DNA from: CAYJLB01 sp964370845
Lineage (GTDB): Bacteria > Bacillota > Clostridia > Oscillospirales > Ruminococcaceae
NCBI GenBank assembly: GCA_964370845.1
Contig: CAYJLB010000010.1
Coordinates: 1-54,979, forward strand
DNA: 54,979 bases
Direction: 5' to 3'
The notes under the pieces are model-generated. The model saw only the letters and a program-made list of their open reading frames with translations, had not been told where the DNA came from and searched no databases. How positions within the stretch are numbered: position 1 is the first letter of the stretch; each line of letters opens with the position of its first letter. Position numbers and translations under genes: made by a program. Of the stretch, positions 7,278 to 17,900 are shown in pieces.

Positions 7278-8309
7278 ATGAAAAAATCTGATTTTTTTTA
7301 CAACTTACCTGAGGAACTAATTGCACAAACTCCAATTGAACCTCGAAATCATTCACGTTTAATGCAAATTAATAGAGAAAACGGGGAAATTTCACATAGT
7401 TACTTCTATAATTTATGCAAGAACTTAAAAAAAGGTGACACTTTAATTTTAAACGATTCAAGGGTTTTGCCTGCACGACTTTATGGCGAGAAAGAGGGGA
7501 CTGGCTCACCAATTGAGTTTTTGCTCCTTGAACAAAAGGGGAATATGTCTTGGGAGATTATTTGTCGCCCTGGAAAAAATGCTAAAGTTGGACGTTCTTT
7601 CCTTTTTGGAAATGGAAAGCTTAAAGCTACTGTTACCGACATTTTAGAGGGCGGAAATCGCATTGTCCAATTTGATTGCGGAAAGGATAATTTTTTCACC
7701 GTTCTTGAAGAAATTGGGCAAATGCCACTTCCTCCTTATATAACGGAAAAATTGTCCGATAAAGAACGTTATCAAACGGTTTATTCTAAAGAGGCTGGGT
7801 CTTCTGCTGCACCCACTGCTGGACTGCATTTTACTAAAGATATGCTTGATGAGCTTAAAAATATGGGGATAAATATTGGTTATGTCACTTTGCACGTTGG
7901 ACTTGGAACTTTTCGCCCTGTTAAAGAAGAAGATGTTTTAAACCACAAAATGCATTCCGAACATTATTTTTTACCTAAAGAAACTGCCCAGTTAATCAAT
8001 GATACAAAGGCGAGTGGTGGTCGAGTTATCGCTGTTGGAACTACTTCTTGTCGCACTTTGGAGAGTGTTGCAACCTTTAACAATGGGATTATTGAGGAAA
8101 AAGAGGGTTATACTGATATTTTCATTTATCCTTCTTATAAATTCAAAGTTATTGATGGGATTATCACAAATTTCCACCTACCAGAAAGCACTTTAATTAT
8201 GTTAATTTCAGCATTTTTAGGTTATGAGGAAACAATGAAAGCTTATGAAACTGCTGTTAAAGAAAAATATAGATTTTTCAGTTTTGGGGATTCCATGATT
8301 ATTATGTAG
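7278..8309 (+). CDS. queA: S-adenosylmethionine:tRNA ribosyltransferase-isomerase
   Basis: QueA transfers and isomerises the ribosyl part of S-adenosylmethionine to 7-aminomethyl-7-deazaguanine in tRNA, giving epoxyqueuosine. The 343-residue protein is full length. It starts with FYNLPEELIAQTPIEPRNHSRLM and has LILNDSRVLPARL, EAGSSAAPTAGLHFT, HVGLGTFRPV and the ending FHLPESTLIMLISAFLG, all QueA signatures. AAAGGA precedes the ATG. It is divergent from asd; no tgt or other queuosine gene is in the window. Confidence 0.97.
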   Translation: MKKSDFFYNLPEELIAQTPIEPRNHSRLMQINRENGEISHSYFYNLCKNLKKGDTLILNDSRVLPARLYGEKEGTGSPIEFLLLEQKGNMSWEIICRPGKNAKVGRSFLFGNGKLKATVTDILEGGNRIVQFDCGKDNFFTVLEEIGQMPLPPYITEKLSDKERYQTVYSKEAGSSAAPTAGLHFTKDMLDELKNMGINIGYVTLHVGLGTFRPVKEEDVLNHKMHSEHYFLPKETAQLINDTKASGGRVIAVGTTSCRTLESVATFNNGIIEEKEGYTDIFIYPSYKFKVIDGIITNFHLPESTLIMLISAFLGYEETMKAYETAVKEKYRFFSFGDSMIIM

Positions 8310-8349
8310 TTGTTAATATTTAAAATAAAACTATGAAGGCGGTATTATT

Positions 8350-9453
8350 ATGTATTCAAATGTAAAAAAATTCGGAGCTTTAGGAGATGGAAAAACTAAT
8401 GACACAAAGGCGATTTTAGCAGCTATTCAAGATGCGGTTGATGAAACAGGAGTTGTATATTTTCCACCAGGAATTTATATGTGCGACCCTATCGAACTTC
8501 CTAGCCATATCACTTTAAAAGGTGATTCTGCTTGGAGTTATATCGGTTCAAGGACGGATAGTGAGGGGAACAGCCTTGATTCTGGTTATCAAGGGAGAAC
8601 TATTATTCGTGCAAATAGCGGGAATGCTAGGGCTTTATTTGACCTCGAAGCAAAATGCGGAACTAGAATTATCGGTTTAACCCTTGACGGAGCACATCAA
8701 GGTGAGGGAATGCACGGGATTTATACTCATAACATTGGAATTGAACTACATATTTGTATTGAAGATTGTAGAATTGAGAATTTTACTGGAAGCGGAATTC
8801 GTTTGGATAAGGCTTGGGTTTTCTCCATTAGAAGAAACTTGATTATGGAAAATGCTATCCACGGAATTGACTGTACAAGCGGTTATGACGGTTGGATAAT
8901 TGATAATCAGCTTACTGCAAATAAAGGCGCTGGACTTTTTGCTGGCGGAGATGACCCTGATAAATTTATGGGTATGGCAACGGTTATGGTTACTGCAAAC
9001 AGGATTGAATGGAACAGAGGTGCTGGCATTGACCTTACTGGTGCTAACACAATGCAATTCACTGGAAATAGTATCGACCATAATTTTGGTGCAGGAATTT
9101 ACTTAAAAGGTTGTACAAGTGGTACTATTTGCGGAAATGTTATCAGAAGTAGCGGTATTGACCACGAAGATGAGCTTTCTGTTCATATTTATTTAGAGGA
9201 TTGCCTTGGCGTAAGTGTGACAGGGAACAGCCTTTGGGGTTGGTTTAATAGAAAAGAATATAATCTTACTAAAGCTACACCTTACTATAATTATACATTG
9301 AAGAATAATAAAGATTGTACTATTGTGGGAAATGCTTCTTTTGAGGCTTGCGGACGACAAGATATATTGGACCTTGGCGGAAACAGTAATTTTTCAATTG
9401 AGAATAATAATCATAGTTTGCCTGACGTGAAAAAGTACGGTTTAACAAATTAA
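8350..9453 (+). CDS. Right-handed beta-helix (pectate-lyase-like) protein
   Basis: This 367-residue protein starts with the pectate_lyase_3-type segment NVKKFGALGDGKTNDTKAI and FPPGIYM, followed by beta-helix coils (repeated patterns such as IEDCRIENFTGSGI, GNSIDHNFGAGIYL, GNVIRSSGID). Such proteins are polysaccharide lyases, glycosidases or epimerases; which reaction occurs here cannot be read from sequence. There is no signal peptide, so it acts in the cytoplasm or leaves by another route. AAGGCGG lies before the ATG, 40 bp after queA. Confidence 0.7.
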   Translation: MYSNVKKFGALGDGKTNDTKAILAAIQDAVDETGVVYFPPGIYMCDPIELPSHITLKGDSAWSYIGSRTDSEGNSLDSGYQGRTIIRANSGNARALFDLEAKCGTRIIGLTLDGAHQGEGMHGIYTHNIGIELHICIEDCRIENFTGSGIRLDKAWVFSIRRNLIMENAIHGIDCTSGYDGWIIDNQLTANKGAGLFAGGDDPDKFMGMATVMVTANRIEWNRGAGIDLTGANTMQFTGNSIDHNFGAGIYLKGCTSGTICGNVIRSSGIDHEDELSVHIYLEDCLGVSVTGNSLWGWFNRKEYNLTKATPYYNYTLKNNKDCTIVGNASFEACGRQDILDLGGNSNFSIENNNHSLPDVKKYGLTN

Positions 9454-9680
9454 CTGGCTGGGCAACCCCGCTGTTATGCCCGCGTTTTTACGTTGCGAAA
9501 TAGGATAATTTCTGCCCACGAAGGCAAAGAATATAAAAAATCAAAGATTTTTCATATTCTCCGGATTTTAGCTTTTCGCCAAGCGGGCGAAACTTTTTCA
9601 CCTTAAAACTGCTGTGAAAAAGACGTAAAATCCTACAAAGTGCATTTACTAAAGATAGCAAATGTATAAATTACACAAGC
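9454..9680 (-). repeat. Three-way-junction palindromic repeat, copy 1
   Basis: The stretch after the beta-helix gene opens with a degenerate stop-adjacent unit directly after the TAA (9454-9520) and continues into a folded element. GGATTTTA (9563-9570) pairs with TAAAATCC (9626-9633) and encloses TTCGCC/GGCGAA (9575-9591) and CTTTTTCAC/GTGAAAAAG (9593-9622), a three-way junction. An adjacent GAATAT...ATATTC hairpin precedes it. About 125 bases are identical to an inverted copy at 45690-45825. Confidence 0.8.
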
Positions 9681-9681
9681 T

Positions 9682-9743
9682 GTAGGGGCGACCTGTGGTT
9701 GTCCGTATATTACAATTGTAGGGCAAGGGCTCTGCTCTTGCCG
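9682..9743 (+). repeat. Two GTAG-headed REP hairpins
   Basis: 9682-9705: GTAG, then GGGCGACC, TGT, GGTTGTCC. 9718-9743: GTAG, then GGCAAG, GGCTCTGCT, CTTGCC. Both are in the same orientation, about 36 bases apart. Beyond them, 9796-9830 is an inverted partial copy of 2205-2239; nothing else is seen up to the terminator. Confidence 0.75.
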
Positions 9744-9831
9744 TTTAGGATTTAACAAAAGAAAAAGCGATAACAAAAGTCCTAATAGAGATAATTTTTA
9801 CGGTCGCCTTTATGCACTGAAAATAAATAAA

Positions 9832-9873
9832 CAGGGATAAAGCTCACATATAATGAGTTTTATCCCTGTTTTT
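9832..9873. terminator. Terminator downstream of the surface-protein gene
   Basis: CAGGGATAAA (9832-9841) pairs with TTTATCCCTG (9859-9868); T-rich sequence follows on both strands, so it can act bidirectionally. It ends the minus-strand gene at 9920-11455. Confidence 0.75.
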
Positions 9874-9919
9874 GTTGATTAAAATTTATCAAAAATCATA
9901 AATAATTAAATTATTAAAA

Positions 9920-11455
9920 TTATTTAACGTCTTTTTTCTTGCGTGAGAAGAATGCAGCAACACCAGCAAGCATTGTGATTGCCATTGTTGGAACCATTAA
10001 GTCTAAACCTTTATCATTTGTAGTTGGAACTGCTAGAGGAACTTCTTCGTCTTGAATAGTTAAGTCTTCAGATGGTGCTAGAGGAACTTCTTCATCAACG
10101 ATAACTTCTTCAAGTGGAGCTACTAGAGGCACTTCTTCGTCAACGATAACTTCATCAAGTGGAGCTACTAGTGGTACTTGCTCATCAGTGATATCAGTAA
10201 AAGTTTCAATTTGATTTAAAGTATAATAAACATTTACAACAACATTGCTGTCAGTAACGTTTACACTTGCATTGTTGTCTACATGGCTGAAAGTAAATCC
10301 GTCATATTGGTTGTCAATGTGTGAAGAAATATCGTATGCACCAGCTGGACCTTCATAAGCTGTGATGGAGTCAGCTACATTTTCCATTGTGCCATTATTG
10401 TCATATAGGTAGTTTACAGTTACTGAGTAATGTTGAACTTGTACTGGAAGTGCTTCCCAAACTGCTGTTAAAACTAATGATTCGTAGTTAGGGTTTTCTT
10501 GTGTAACGTCAGGTTTACGTCCTAAAGTAGTCATATCAAGTGAATATGGATTTCCGTTAGCATCTTCCCAACCAAGTAAAGTTCTTCCGTTATCAAATGG
10601 GTTTACTGATAAATCGAAGTCAAAAGTAGTATTTTCTTTATAAGCTCCATTTTGAAGAATTTCAGTTCCAAATCCGTCAGCAAGAGTAATTTCAGCGAAA
10701 GTATTAATTTTTAGGTCAGCATTGCTAACGTTAACTATTACATTAACATAGTTATTTTTACCGCCTAAAATTTCAATTGTAGATTGTGATGGAGTTAAGG
10801 CATCTGTGTGACGAATAATTGTGTCAGCATCAAAATCGCCGCCTTTAACGTTAATATCTGTAATATTATTAGTATTTGTAAAAGTAAGACCTGTAACAGC
10901 ATTGTTAATTTCATCGAAAAGCTCTTGGCTTGTTGCGTAATTATTTACATCAGCAACAGCGTCAACAGGTGTTAATTCTGTAAGTGCAAGACCTGTGAAG
11001 TCAGTTTCAGGTTCACCTGAATATTTGATTATAGCTTTTTCAGCTTCAGCAGTAAGATCTAATGGTTCAACAATTAAATCAACGCCTCTTACAATATATA
11101 CATCATTTTCTGCAGGGTCAGTTGGGATTAATTTGATGTCATAAGTTTTTGTTCTTGCATTTTTAATAGCTGGCAGATCATTAGTATATTGTTCGCCTTC
11201 TAATCTATATTTAACGTCAAATCCTCCAGTATATCCAGTTTGTGTTCTTACAAAATCTTTAACATCTTTAATTTTGTCAAATCTATAAACTTCATTGTCA
11301 AAAGTTTTTACATAATCAAAAGTAGTTCCGTCATAAGTAATATCTACTATATTTTTTGGTGAACTTTCAGCAAAAGCTGTAAAAGGCATTGCAGATACTG
11401 CAAGGATTGAAACTAGGGAGATAGCAACTAATTTGTTTTTTGATAAATTTTTCAT
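9920..11455 (-). CDS. Secreted, C-terminally membrane-anchored surface protein
   Basis: The 511-residue product has a signal peptide (KNKLVAISLVSILAVSAMPFTAFA, cleaved near AFA-ES), an InlB-like segment ending LVLTAVWE (about residues 265-335), and a MucBP-like segment from HYSVTVNYLYDNNGTM (about 340-420). Repeats of DEEVPLAP type (about 425-480) follow. The end is a hydrophobic helix followed by SRKKKDVK. This resembles a cell-wall sorting tail, but no LPXTG is present (NDKGLD stands there), so sortase anchoring is uncertain. It is divergent from the large glycoside hydrolase and shares the regulatory gap with it. Likely an adhesin or carbohydrate-binding surface protein; function not assigned. 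Confidence 0.75.
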   Translation of the reverse strand: MKNLSKNKLVAISLVSILAVSAMPFTAFAESSPKNIVDITYDGTTFDYVKTFDNEVYRFDKIKDVKDFVRTQTGYTGGFDVKYRLEGEQYTNDLPAIKNARTKTYDIKLIPTDPAENDVYIVRGVDLIVEPLDLTAEAEKAIIKYSGEPETDFTGLALTELTPVDAVADVNNYATSQELFDEINNAVTGLTFTNTNNITDINVKGGDFDADTIIRHTDALTPSQSTIEILGGKNNYVNVIVNVSNADLKINTFAEITLADGFGTEILQNGAYKENTTFDFDLSVNPFDNGRTLLGWEDANGNPYSLDMTTLGRKPDVTQENPNYESLVLTAVWEALPVQVQHYSVTVNYLYDNNGTMENVADSITAYEGPAGAYDISSHIDNQYDGFTFSHVDNNASVNVTDSNVVVNVYYTLNQIETFTDITDEQVPLVAPLDEVIVDEEVPLVAPLEEVIVDEEVPLAPSEDLTIQDEEVPLAVPTTNDKGLDLMVPTMAITMLAGVAAFFSRKKKDVK

Positions 11456-11515
11456 AATGAAAACCTCTTTCTTTTAATCATGTTATTATTTATTTTTTCT
11501 TACTTTCTTGAGTTT

Positions 11516-11552
11516 ATTATAACATGAAAAAGTTACATATGAGTTACATATG
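11516..11552 (-). promoter_or_regulatory. Promoter region with tandem GTTACATATG boxes
   Basis: A TATAAT (minus strand, 11516-11521) precedes the surface-protein gene but has no recognisable -35. Two direct repeats GTTACATATG (11532-11541 and 11543-11552) occupy that position, suggesting regulator-dependent transcription. The same decamer occurs at 30458-30467 and 30771-30780. Confidence 0.5.
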
Positions 11553-11883
11553 TGCCTATTTTTGGATATTTTTAAAGTTTTTTTCAATTTTGGCAAATTG
11601 TACAAAAAATCATTGTAAGAATTAGTTATTTTATAATTATATCGTGTAACTAAATACATTATCCCTATATATATAGTAACTTAAGTTGCTATAATAAGGA
11701 AGAAAGGTTTCGGTTCTCTATTTTTTATATTGTTATATTTACTCCGTTTCGTGAAACATTGCAAACTATTAGTGCATTTTGTATAATTTATTACGCTAAT
11801 AGTTAAGTATACATATTCAATAAAACCTAAAAACTTTGTTCATTGTATACAAAAAAGTTCTTAAACCTTGTATTTTTTGCTAA

Positions 11884-11912
11884 TTGAATTGTTTGTATAC
11901 ATTTGGTACAAT
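11884..11912 (+). promoter_or_regulatory. Promoter of the large glycoside hydrolase gene
   Basis: TTGAAT (11884-11889) and TACAAT (11907-11912) with a 17-base spacer. The rest of the 500-base gap is AT-rich, with several GTATAC-containing stretches (near 11807, 11846 and 11895); no further gene is seen. Confidence 0.65.
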
Positions 11913-11960
11913 AAAATAGTTAATTATATATAAATTAATCATATGGAGGGAAAAGTTAAA

Positions 11961-14900
11961 ATGAAAATTAGAACAAAAACAAAAATTGAAATTGTAAAAA
12001 AAGCTTCGTCAATTTTATTGGCGGGTGCAATCGCGTTTTCTGCGGTAGTTACAAGTCAATCTCCTTTTACTGCTGTGGCGAATGCTGCTAGCTCAAGCTT
12101 GCCAGCTTATGTAGTTGAGGACGGGAAATCTTTTGAAACTATTGACGAAACTGTGGCTTATTATGAGGCGTTATTCCAAGATAGAGAAATTAGCCCTACT
12201 ACTTACGCAGTTAAAATTAATGGGGAAAGAACTATAAAAAGAATAAACTTCTTTGACCCTGAAACACCACTTGAAGTAAATGGAGTGGCTTACATCGATA
12301 TTCCAGAGAACATTGCTGAGATTATGCGTCTTTTTGGTGATATTAGATACACTGGTGAATATTCAACGGGTGCTGATATGACTGTTACTCTTGTGGATAA
12401 AGACGGAACTGAATTTCACGCTTCTAACCACGGTATTAGCTGGGCTAATGAATTTGAAAAAACTGGTTATACTGATTTGAGAACTTCTTATGGTAAAACT
12501 ATTGAACTTGCTGAATCATCACTTGGTGCACCTGAAAAATTCCCACAATATATGGACGAAAATGGTGATTTTGATTATTCTGGTTATCAATTAAAATTTG
12601 AAGGTACTGGAACTATCCATTTTGTTGCTATTTTGGAAGAAAATGGTATGGCTACTGAATTTGATACATCTGCTTATGGTGTTCTTGGTTCAGATTTAGA
12701 TGCTGAAGATGTTACTATTAATGTTGACACTACAAGAGATTTAAGCCTTGACGGTGTTAATAAAATGGAAGAAGACGTTTATAAGAGAACTCACGTTAAC
12801 TCGGGGCCAGTTCAAATGTTCGAAAACATTAGCGGACCTATTACTGATGATGATATTTTCTTCCAATCTTATGACGATTGGGGATTTGAACCTGGACGTG
12901 GTGCATTCCATATTAGAGCAGCTGTTGATAGCAGTGGTTTAGTTGAAGATGCAAACAATCCTGGTTACTCCGACCCAACTACAATGTATGAATTATACGC
13001 TGAAAATGAAGATATGTATAATAAAATGAATACATTGTTCCCGTCAATTCAAAATGATTATATCATTACTTTAGACGGTTGGCCATCTTGGCAATGGGGC
13101 GACAATGGCGCAATGCAACTTCAAACTGCTTCCCCTGGATACGATTATTTTGAAGAAGCTGCTGATACAGCTGGACAAGTTGTAAAAGCTATGAGCGATA
13201 GAATGGGCGAATATGGCCCTGAATACATCGAAGTTAAAAATGAGTCCACAATTTCTGGTGAATGGGACTTTTTTAACCAAGCTGACGTTACTACTGACCA
13301 AGCGTGGGATTATCTAGCTGAATTCCATAACTTAGTTGCTGATGAAGTACGAGCTTATAACCCAGACGTTTTAGTTGGTGGACCTTCAAGTGCATTTATG
13401 TACTTAGAACAAGGTAACTTTGATGAAGCAAGATACCAACTTGAATTTATGGACGCTACTAAAGATCATTTAGACTGGTACTCACACCACTTCTATGAAA
13501 ATTCAGGTATTTACATTAATGACGGTTCAACAAACCCTGATGGTTTCTTAGCTGGACGTTTTGAACCTGTTATGGACTTATTAGTTGGTCATATGGAAAA
13601 TACTGACAACGTTAAACCTATTATGATTACCGAAGCTGGTTCTTACAACGGTTTACATTCAGATTTAGACTATTTTGAAAGTTTAACTGCTTTTAATGGT
13701 TATTTCTTAAGATTTATGGAATACCCTGAAGTAATTGATATGTATGTTCCTTATTTATATCCAATTGCAAGCTGGGCTACTGGAAGAAATAACAACTTAT
13801 ATGTTTACGCTGACCCGAAAAACCCTACTGCTGCTGTTGAAATGACTTATCTTGAAGCTTATGTTGATATGTGGAAAGACTTTAGAGGAACTTACATTCC
13901 ATCTGATGACGTTACTGCCGACGAATTGACTGAAGATAGAGTTTTCACAAGAGCTACTAGATACGGCGACACTGTTTACCTTGCAGTTCAAAACCTTGAC
14001 AGAGCACAATTAAACCTTGATTTAGATTTAATTCTTGACGAGGGAACTGTAATTGAAAGTGTTACTCAAAAACATTACTACTTAGAAAATGCTGAACTTG
14101 TTTATGAAAATGTTTATGTTGATGACATTAATAATGTTAAAATGAGAGTTCAAGAAATGGCTGTTTTTGAAATTAAATTATCAGAAGCTGACGATTTTGA
14201 AAGCCAATTATACAGAGAATCTGATTATTCAGTAGAAGAATTAGTTGAGTCAGGAAGCGATGTTGACTTTACAATTAATGTAAATTCAACTCACGAAGAT
14301 TTCACTTCATCTGTTGATTATATCGAAAGTGCTACTCTAAGAGTAAACTTTGGTAAAGAACATTCAGGTCTTGCTGGTGATATTTTTGTTCAATTAAATG
14401 GCGTAAGAGTTGGTTCAAGAAATGTTGATTTTACAAATAAATCAGGTGACATTCTAACTTTTGTAGACTTCGACATTAACCCTGCATTAATCCAAGAGGG
14501 CGAAAATATTGTAACTGTTACAATGCAAGACGGCGGTATGATTACAAACGTTAAATTAATGAGCTACTATTCTGTGGCTTCTGAAGCGGGTGTTTCTACT
14601 CAAGAGATTGCTGATAGATTAGTAGAAGCTTTAGCTCTCTTTGAAAATGTACATATTTCAACTAAAGGTTATGGCGTTCCTGAAGGTCATTACTGGGTTG
14701 TTCAACGTGATTATGACAGCTATGTAAATGCACTTGAAAATGCTGCTATTAAACTAAAAGATAACCACGCTACAAGAGAAGAAATTGACGAAGTTATGTC
14801 AACTCTTAACCTTGCAATTGAAATGTGGGAAAATAATATTAATTTAGTAGTTCCTTATGTTCCTAATGAACTTGAAGTTATTGACTTTGAAACTGCTACT

Positions 14901-17900
14901 GTACCTTTCTCACTAAATAAAGACGTTGCTACTGCTACTGTTGTTTCTGGGGCAGAAAATCCAATGGGCGATGATAGCGCTTTAAAATTTGAAGTTACTA
15001 CTTTAAATGATGATGCTGATAACTTCCAAAGTAAAAACTCAATCCTTACTTTCACTTGTGAAGATGAACAAGGTTGGGATATTACAAATGGTTTCTCTTT
15101 GGACGTTTATTCCGAAGTTCCTACTGTAAGAGGTATCTACTTAATCGCTAAAGACGCTGAGGGAAGAACTGCTACTTCTTGGAATTATGTTACAACTTTA
15201 AATGGTACTACTACTATTTCATGGACTGATTTCACTCCAACTTCTGCTTGGGTAACTGCATTTATTCCTGAGGGATTTGATACAAGAGATGTAGTTTCTA
15301 TCGCTGTTTCAATGCGTGAAGCTGATATGGTTAAAAATGACCAAACAAGCGGAACAGTTTACATTGACAACATTAAAGGCATTAACACTAGCACTGTAGA
15401 AATTAATGTAGAGCCAGCTTTAGCTCCTAATTTAATTGATGCAAATGGAATTGACGTTCCTAGTTATGCTTTATACGAAGATTTCGAAGATATGGCTGAT
15501 GTTGCGTACACATACACAACTAATCCTGGAACTTCTGTTGAAACTGCTGAATTAAACGGTTCGAATGCACTAAAATTCAATGCTGTAAACACTGGAAACT
15601 GGAATACATTGGACACACTTTCCTTTACTGCACCAGCTGATGCACCTTTTGATATGTCAACTTACCCAATGACAATGACACTTTCAAATCCAACTGCTTA
15701 CAAACTACCTATTTATATTAATGTAAAAGATACAAGCGGTGCTTTAACTCAATTCCAAGTGAATTTAGATGCTGGAGCTACTGTTGATGTTTCTTCTGAA
15801 ACTTTATACAATGCAAATGGCGGAACTGCTGATTTAACAGCTATTGCAAACATTTCAATTTATATTGTTGAACCTTATTTAACAGGTGCAAACTTTAACC
15901 CTGATGTTACTGAATTTGTTGATTTAGCATTTATCATTGATAATGTTAAAATTGAAAAAGAGGCTGAAGTAGTTATTCCTGACCCTGTAGCTGCAAACTT
16001 CCCAGTTTACACTTTTGAAGTGGATAATCAATGGATTAATCCTGCTTTAAATGATGGAAATGTAACTGTTGCTACTGTTGACAGTGTGGTTACAAACAGC
16101 AAAGCACTTGAAGTTAATGTTGCTACATTAAACACTGTTGCTGATAATTATTCTTCTGTTTTAGCTTGGTATGCTCCTAATCATAAAGCTATCGGAACTG
16201 ACAACAAATTAATCGCAACTCTACACAATCCAAACGAATTTGATGTTCAATTTAGAATTGCTTTAAATGATACAGTTGCTGACAAAAACTACTATTTCGA
16301 CGTTGCAGCTGGGCAAGCTATTACTGTTGAAATAACTGATTTTGAAGGAATTGATGAAAATTATATTCAATATATGCAAATTTCATTGAACGATTCATTA
16401 ATTACTGCTTCTACAACTGCAAAATTTATTGTTGATGATATGCAAGTTGTTCATAAAGATACTGTGATTACTCAACCTACAGTAACTGAACCTGAAGAAC
16501 CTGTTGTTGACGACAATGGAGATTATGCAATCAAAACTTCTTTTGAAGACGGCGAATACAAAGAACACCTTGAAGCTGGAAATGGTGCAACTTATGAAAC
16601 TACTACTGAGGGTGCTGTTGACGGAGAATCTGCTTTAAGAATAACTTTACCAGAAGAATTAGACACTACTTGGGGAAAAACTAATCCAATTATTTTCAAT
16701 GCTCCTGCTGATTATGTTTGGGATTTCTCAACTGCTGACACAGCATTGAACTTCACATTAACAAATCCTACTGAATACAAAATTCCTTTTGTTATCAATA
16801 TGACTGATGCTGACGGAAATACTACTCAACATTGGTTTGCAAGTAATGCAAATAGCACGGCTACTTACACTTTCCAATCTAATGCTACTCAATGGTCAAC
16901 AAACAATGGCTCTGACGCTGATGCGCAAAGAATTGCTCAAGTTCAAATCTTTGCTACTGAAGCTACAATTGCTGGACAAAATCCAGATGCAGTATTAACA
17001 AATGTAAACTATATTATTGATAATGTTTACGGTGGTACTGTTTCAGAAGTTGTACCTGAAGAAGAAATTCCTGTACCTCCTCTTGCAGTAGCTCCAACAC
17101 TTGACTTAACTGTTGCTGAAATAAGCGTTCCATCAAGTGTTATTCCTAAACCTGAAAGAGATGAATTATTCGTTGTTTCTTATAACCTAGTTAAAGGCGA
17201 ATATGTTGGTGAAAGTGAAGTTAATCCATTTGAAACTACTATTGTAGAAGAAAATGCTACTTTCACTGTTTCAAGTGAAGAACCTGTAAGACAAGGTTAT
17301 ACTTTCCTTGGCTGGGCTACTAAAAAGAATGACACTGAAAACTTAATTCCTGCTGGAACTGAAATCACAATTGAAAAAGACACAACAATTTTCGCTGTTT
17401 GGACTGAAGCTGAACAAGTTACTGTTACATTTAACCCTAACTACTCAGATTTAGCTGATTATGATGCCCAAAATGCTGATTTTGCTCCAATTACTGCTAA
17501 TTATTTAGCTACTGTTAAATTACCAAAAGCTATTCCTACAAGAGTTTACAGCGAATTTATTGGTTGGAGTGCTGACCCTAATGCAGTTGTTGCTGATGAA
17601 AATGCTGTAATTTACGCTCCTAATTCAAAACTTGAAGACATAGCTGAAAGCGTTACTTTATACGCAATTTGGGAACTTAAACCAACTATCACTTACTTCG
17701 ACGGATATGGTTCAAACACTAGATACGAAGGTATTGAAGGACTTGAATTACACGCTGTTGAAAGTGGAGAAACAATTTTTGTTACTAAAACTATTCCAAC
17801 TTTAGAAGGTCATACTTTCAAAGGTTGGGGAACTGAAAAAAATGGCGGAGTTGTTTACAATCCAGGTGATAAAATTAAAAACTTCGACCAAGCATTAAAA

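Noticed and set aside
9920..10020. LPXTG sortase signal at the C-terminus of the surface protein
   Set aside because: Hydrophobic helix and basic tail are present but the pentapeptide is not; NDKGLD stands in its place.
11943..11960. Upstream ATG as start of the glycoside hydrolase
   Set aside because: It contains the GGAGGG ribosome binding site of the ATG at 11961, and the signal peptide is better formed from 11961.
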